A stretch of 6,238 nt of DNA. Source: Scatosoma sp045632625. GTDB taxonomy: Bacteria; Bacillota; Clostridia; Christensenellales; Borkfalkiaceae. Below the pieces are notes generated by a model. That model did no database searches and had not been told where the DNA came from. It was given only the letters and a program-made list of their open reading frames with translations. A program made the translations under genes and the position numbers. Shown here one piece after another: positions 5,848-6,238 of this stretch. The stretch is from positions 1-6,238 of the forward strand of contig JAZQWZ010000064.1 in NCBI GenBank assembly GCA_045632625.1. The letters are read 5' to 3'. Each line of letters opens with the position of its first letter. The first letter of the stretch is position 1.

Positions 5848-6238
5848 TTAAATCTCAAACGCGCCTTCGTAGACGGTTTTTACATTGCCCAGCAATTCCA
5901 CTTCGCCGTTTTCATGATAATTTACCGTTAAATCGCCGCCACGCATTTTCACCGTGATATTCGTTTCCTTTTCGCAATAGCCTGCAAGCACCGCCGCAAT
6001 TACCGCCGCGCACGCGCCTGTACCGCTTGCCCACGTTTCTCCGCTGCCGCGTTCCCAAACGCGCATTTTTAAAGTCACTTTATTGACCACGCGAACAAAT
6101 TCCGTATTCACGCCTTCGGGGAAATACGAACAGGTTTCAAATTCAGGGCCAACGTTTTCAATATCCACGGCGTCTACTTTATCACTAAATACAACGCAAT
6201 GGGGATTACCCACGTTTACAAGCGTGATATCGTATTCT
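5848..6238 (-). CDS. dapF: Diaminopimelate epimerase DapF, C-terminal part (runs off right edge), with second catalytic Cys replaced by Ser
   Basis: DapF interconverts LL- and meso-diaminopimelate by a two-base cysteine mechanism, the penultimate step to lysine and the source of DAP for peptidoglycan. The visible 129 residues (family length about 270-280) make up the C-terminal lobe, reading in frame from the window edge through V-N-V-G-N-P-H-C-V. The GVNTEFV and ERGSGET segments are typical, and E-R next to the active site is kept. The catalytic motif is usually A-C-G-T-G-A-C but here reads A-S-G-T-G-A-C (Ser codon AGC at 6025-6027), so the cysteine equivalent to Cys217 of the Haemophilus enzyme is missing. 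The other catalytic cysteine, in the N-terminal half, lies outside the window. The frame is intact and the stop is 23 nt before the next gene. Reduced or altered activity, or a paralogue with another substrate, are all possible. Confidence 0.88.
   Translation of the reverse strand, partial: EYDITLVNVGNPHCVVFSDKVDAVDIENVGPEFETCSYFPEGVNTEFVRVVNKVTLKMRVWERGSGETWASGTGACAAVIAAVLAGYCEKETNITVKMRGGDLTVNYHENGEVELLGNVKTVYEGAFEI

Noticed and set aside
6211..6213. GTG as the start of a small 121-residue DapF-like gene
   Set aside because: The frame stays open to the window edge and the residues before it (E-Y-D-I-T-L-V-N) continue the family sequence. This is a gene cut by the window, not a short one.

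Overview
The window looks like a chromosomal core-genome segment of a low-to-moderate GC member of the Firmicutes, most likely an uncultured or gut-type clostridium. The GC estimate, roughly 42-45%, was made by eye. Evidence for this placement: a sigma-A type promoter (TTGATA-17-TATAAT), a ThiI without a rhodanese domain next to its own cysteine desulfurase (an arrangement known from Bacillus), a diaminopimelate epimerase implying meso-DAP or lysine synthesis, and tight operons with very short gaps. I see no phage, insertion sequence, CRISPR, tRNA or rRNA signal.

Layout. (1) 1-421, minus: N-terminal 140 codons of miaB (tRNA 2-methylthio modification), running off the left edge. (2) 422-577: divergent intergenic region with a near-consensus minus-strand promoter for miaB and a hairpin-forming, alternating purine/pyrimidine leader. 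(3) 578-2848, plus: a bifunctional class A penicillin-binding protein (PBP1C-like core) with a fibronectin-III-like C-terminal extension. (4) 2849-2885: a hairpin terminator shared by the two convergent transcription units. (5) 2897 to the right edge, minus: one compact operon transcribed in the order dapF (partial), a two-pass membrane protein of unknown function, a cysteine desulfurase, thiI. Gaps are 23, 2 and 13 nt.

How the genes fit together. The cysteine desulfurase and ThiI form a sulfur relay: the desulfurase takes sulfur from cysteine as a persulfide, and ThiI uses it to make 4-thiouridine at position 8 of tRNA. MiaB, across the PBP gene, is another tRNA thiolation enzyme but is transcribed separately. 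DapF supplies meso-DAP for peptidoglycan and lysine, and the PBP polymerises and crosslinks peptidoglycan. The window therefore mixes cell-wall and tRNA-thiolation functions.

The most unusual point is that the dapF fragment reads A-S-G-T-G where the family has A-C-G-T-G, so the second catalytic cysteine appears to be serine. Other points are a tandem KTGT in the PBP, an unclassified membrane protein inside the operon, and a perfect intragenic hairpin in the PBP gene. I did not find a convincing undescribed multi-gene system; this is mostly housekeeping DNA.
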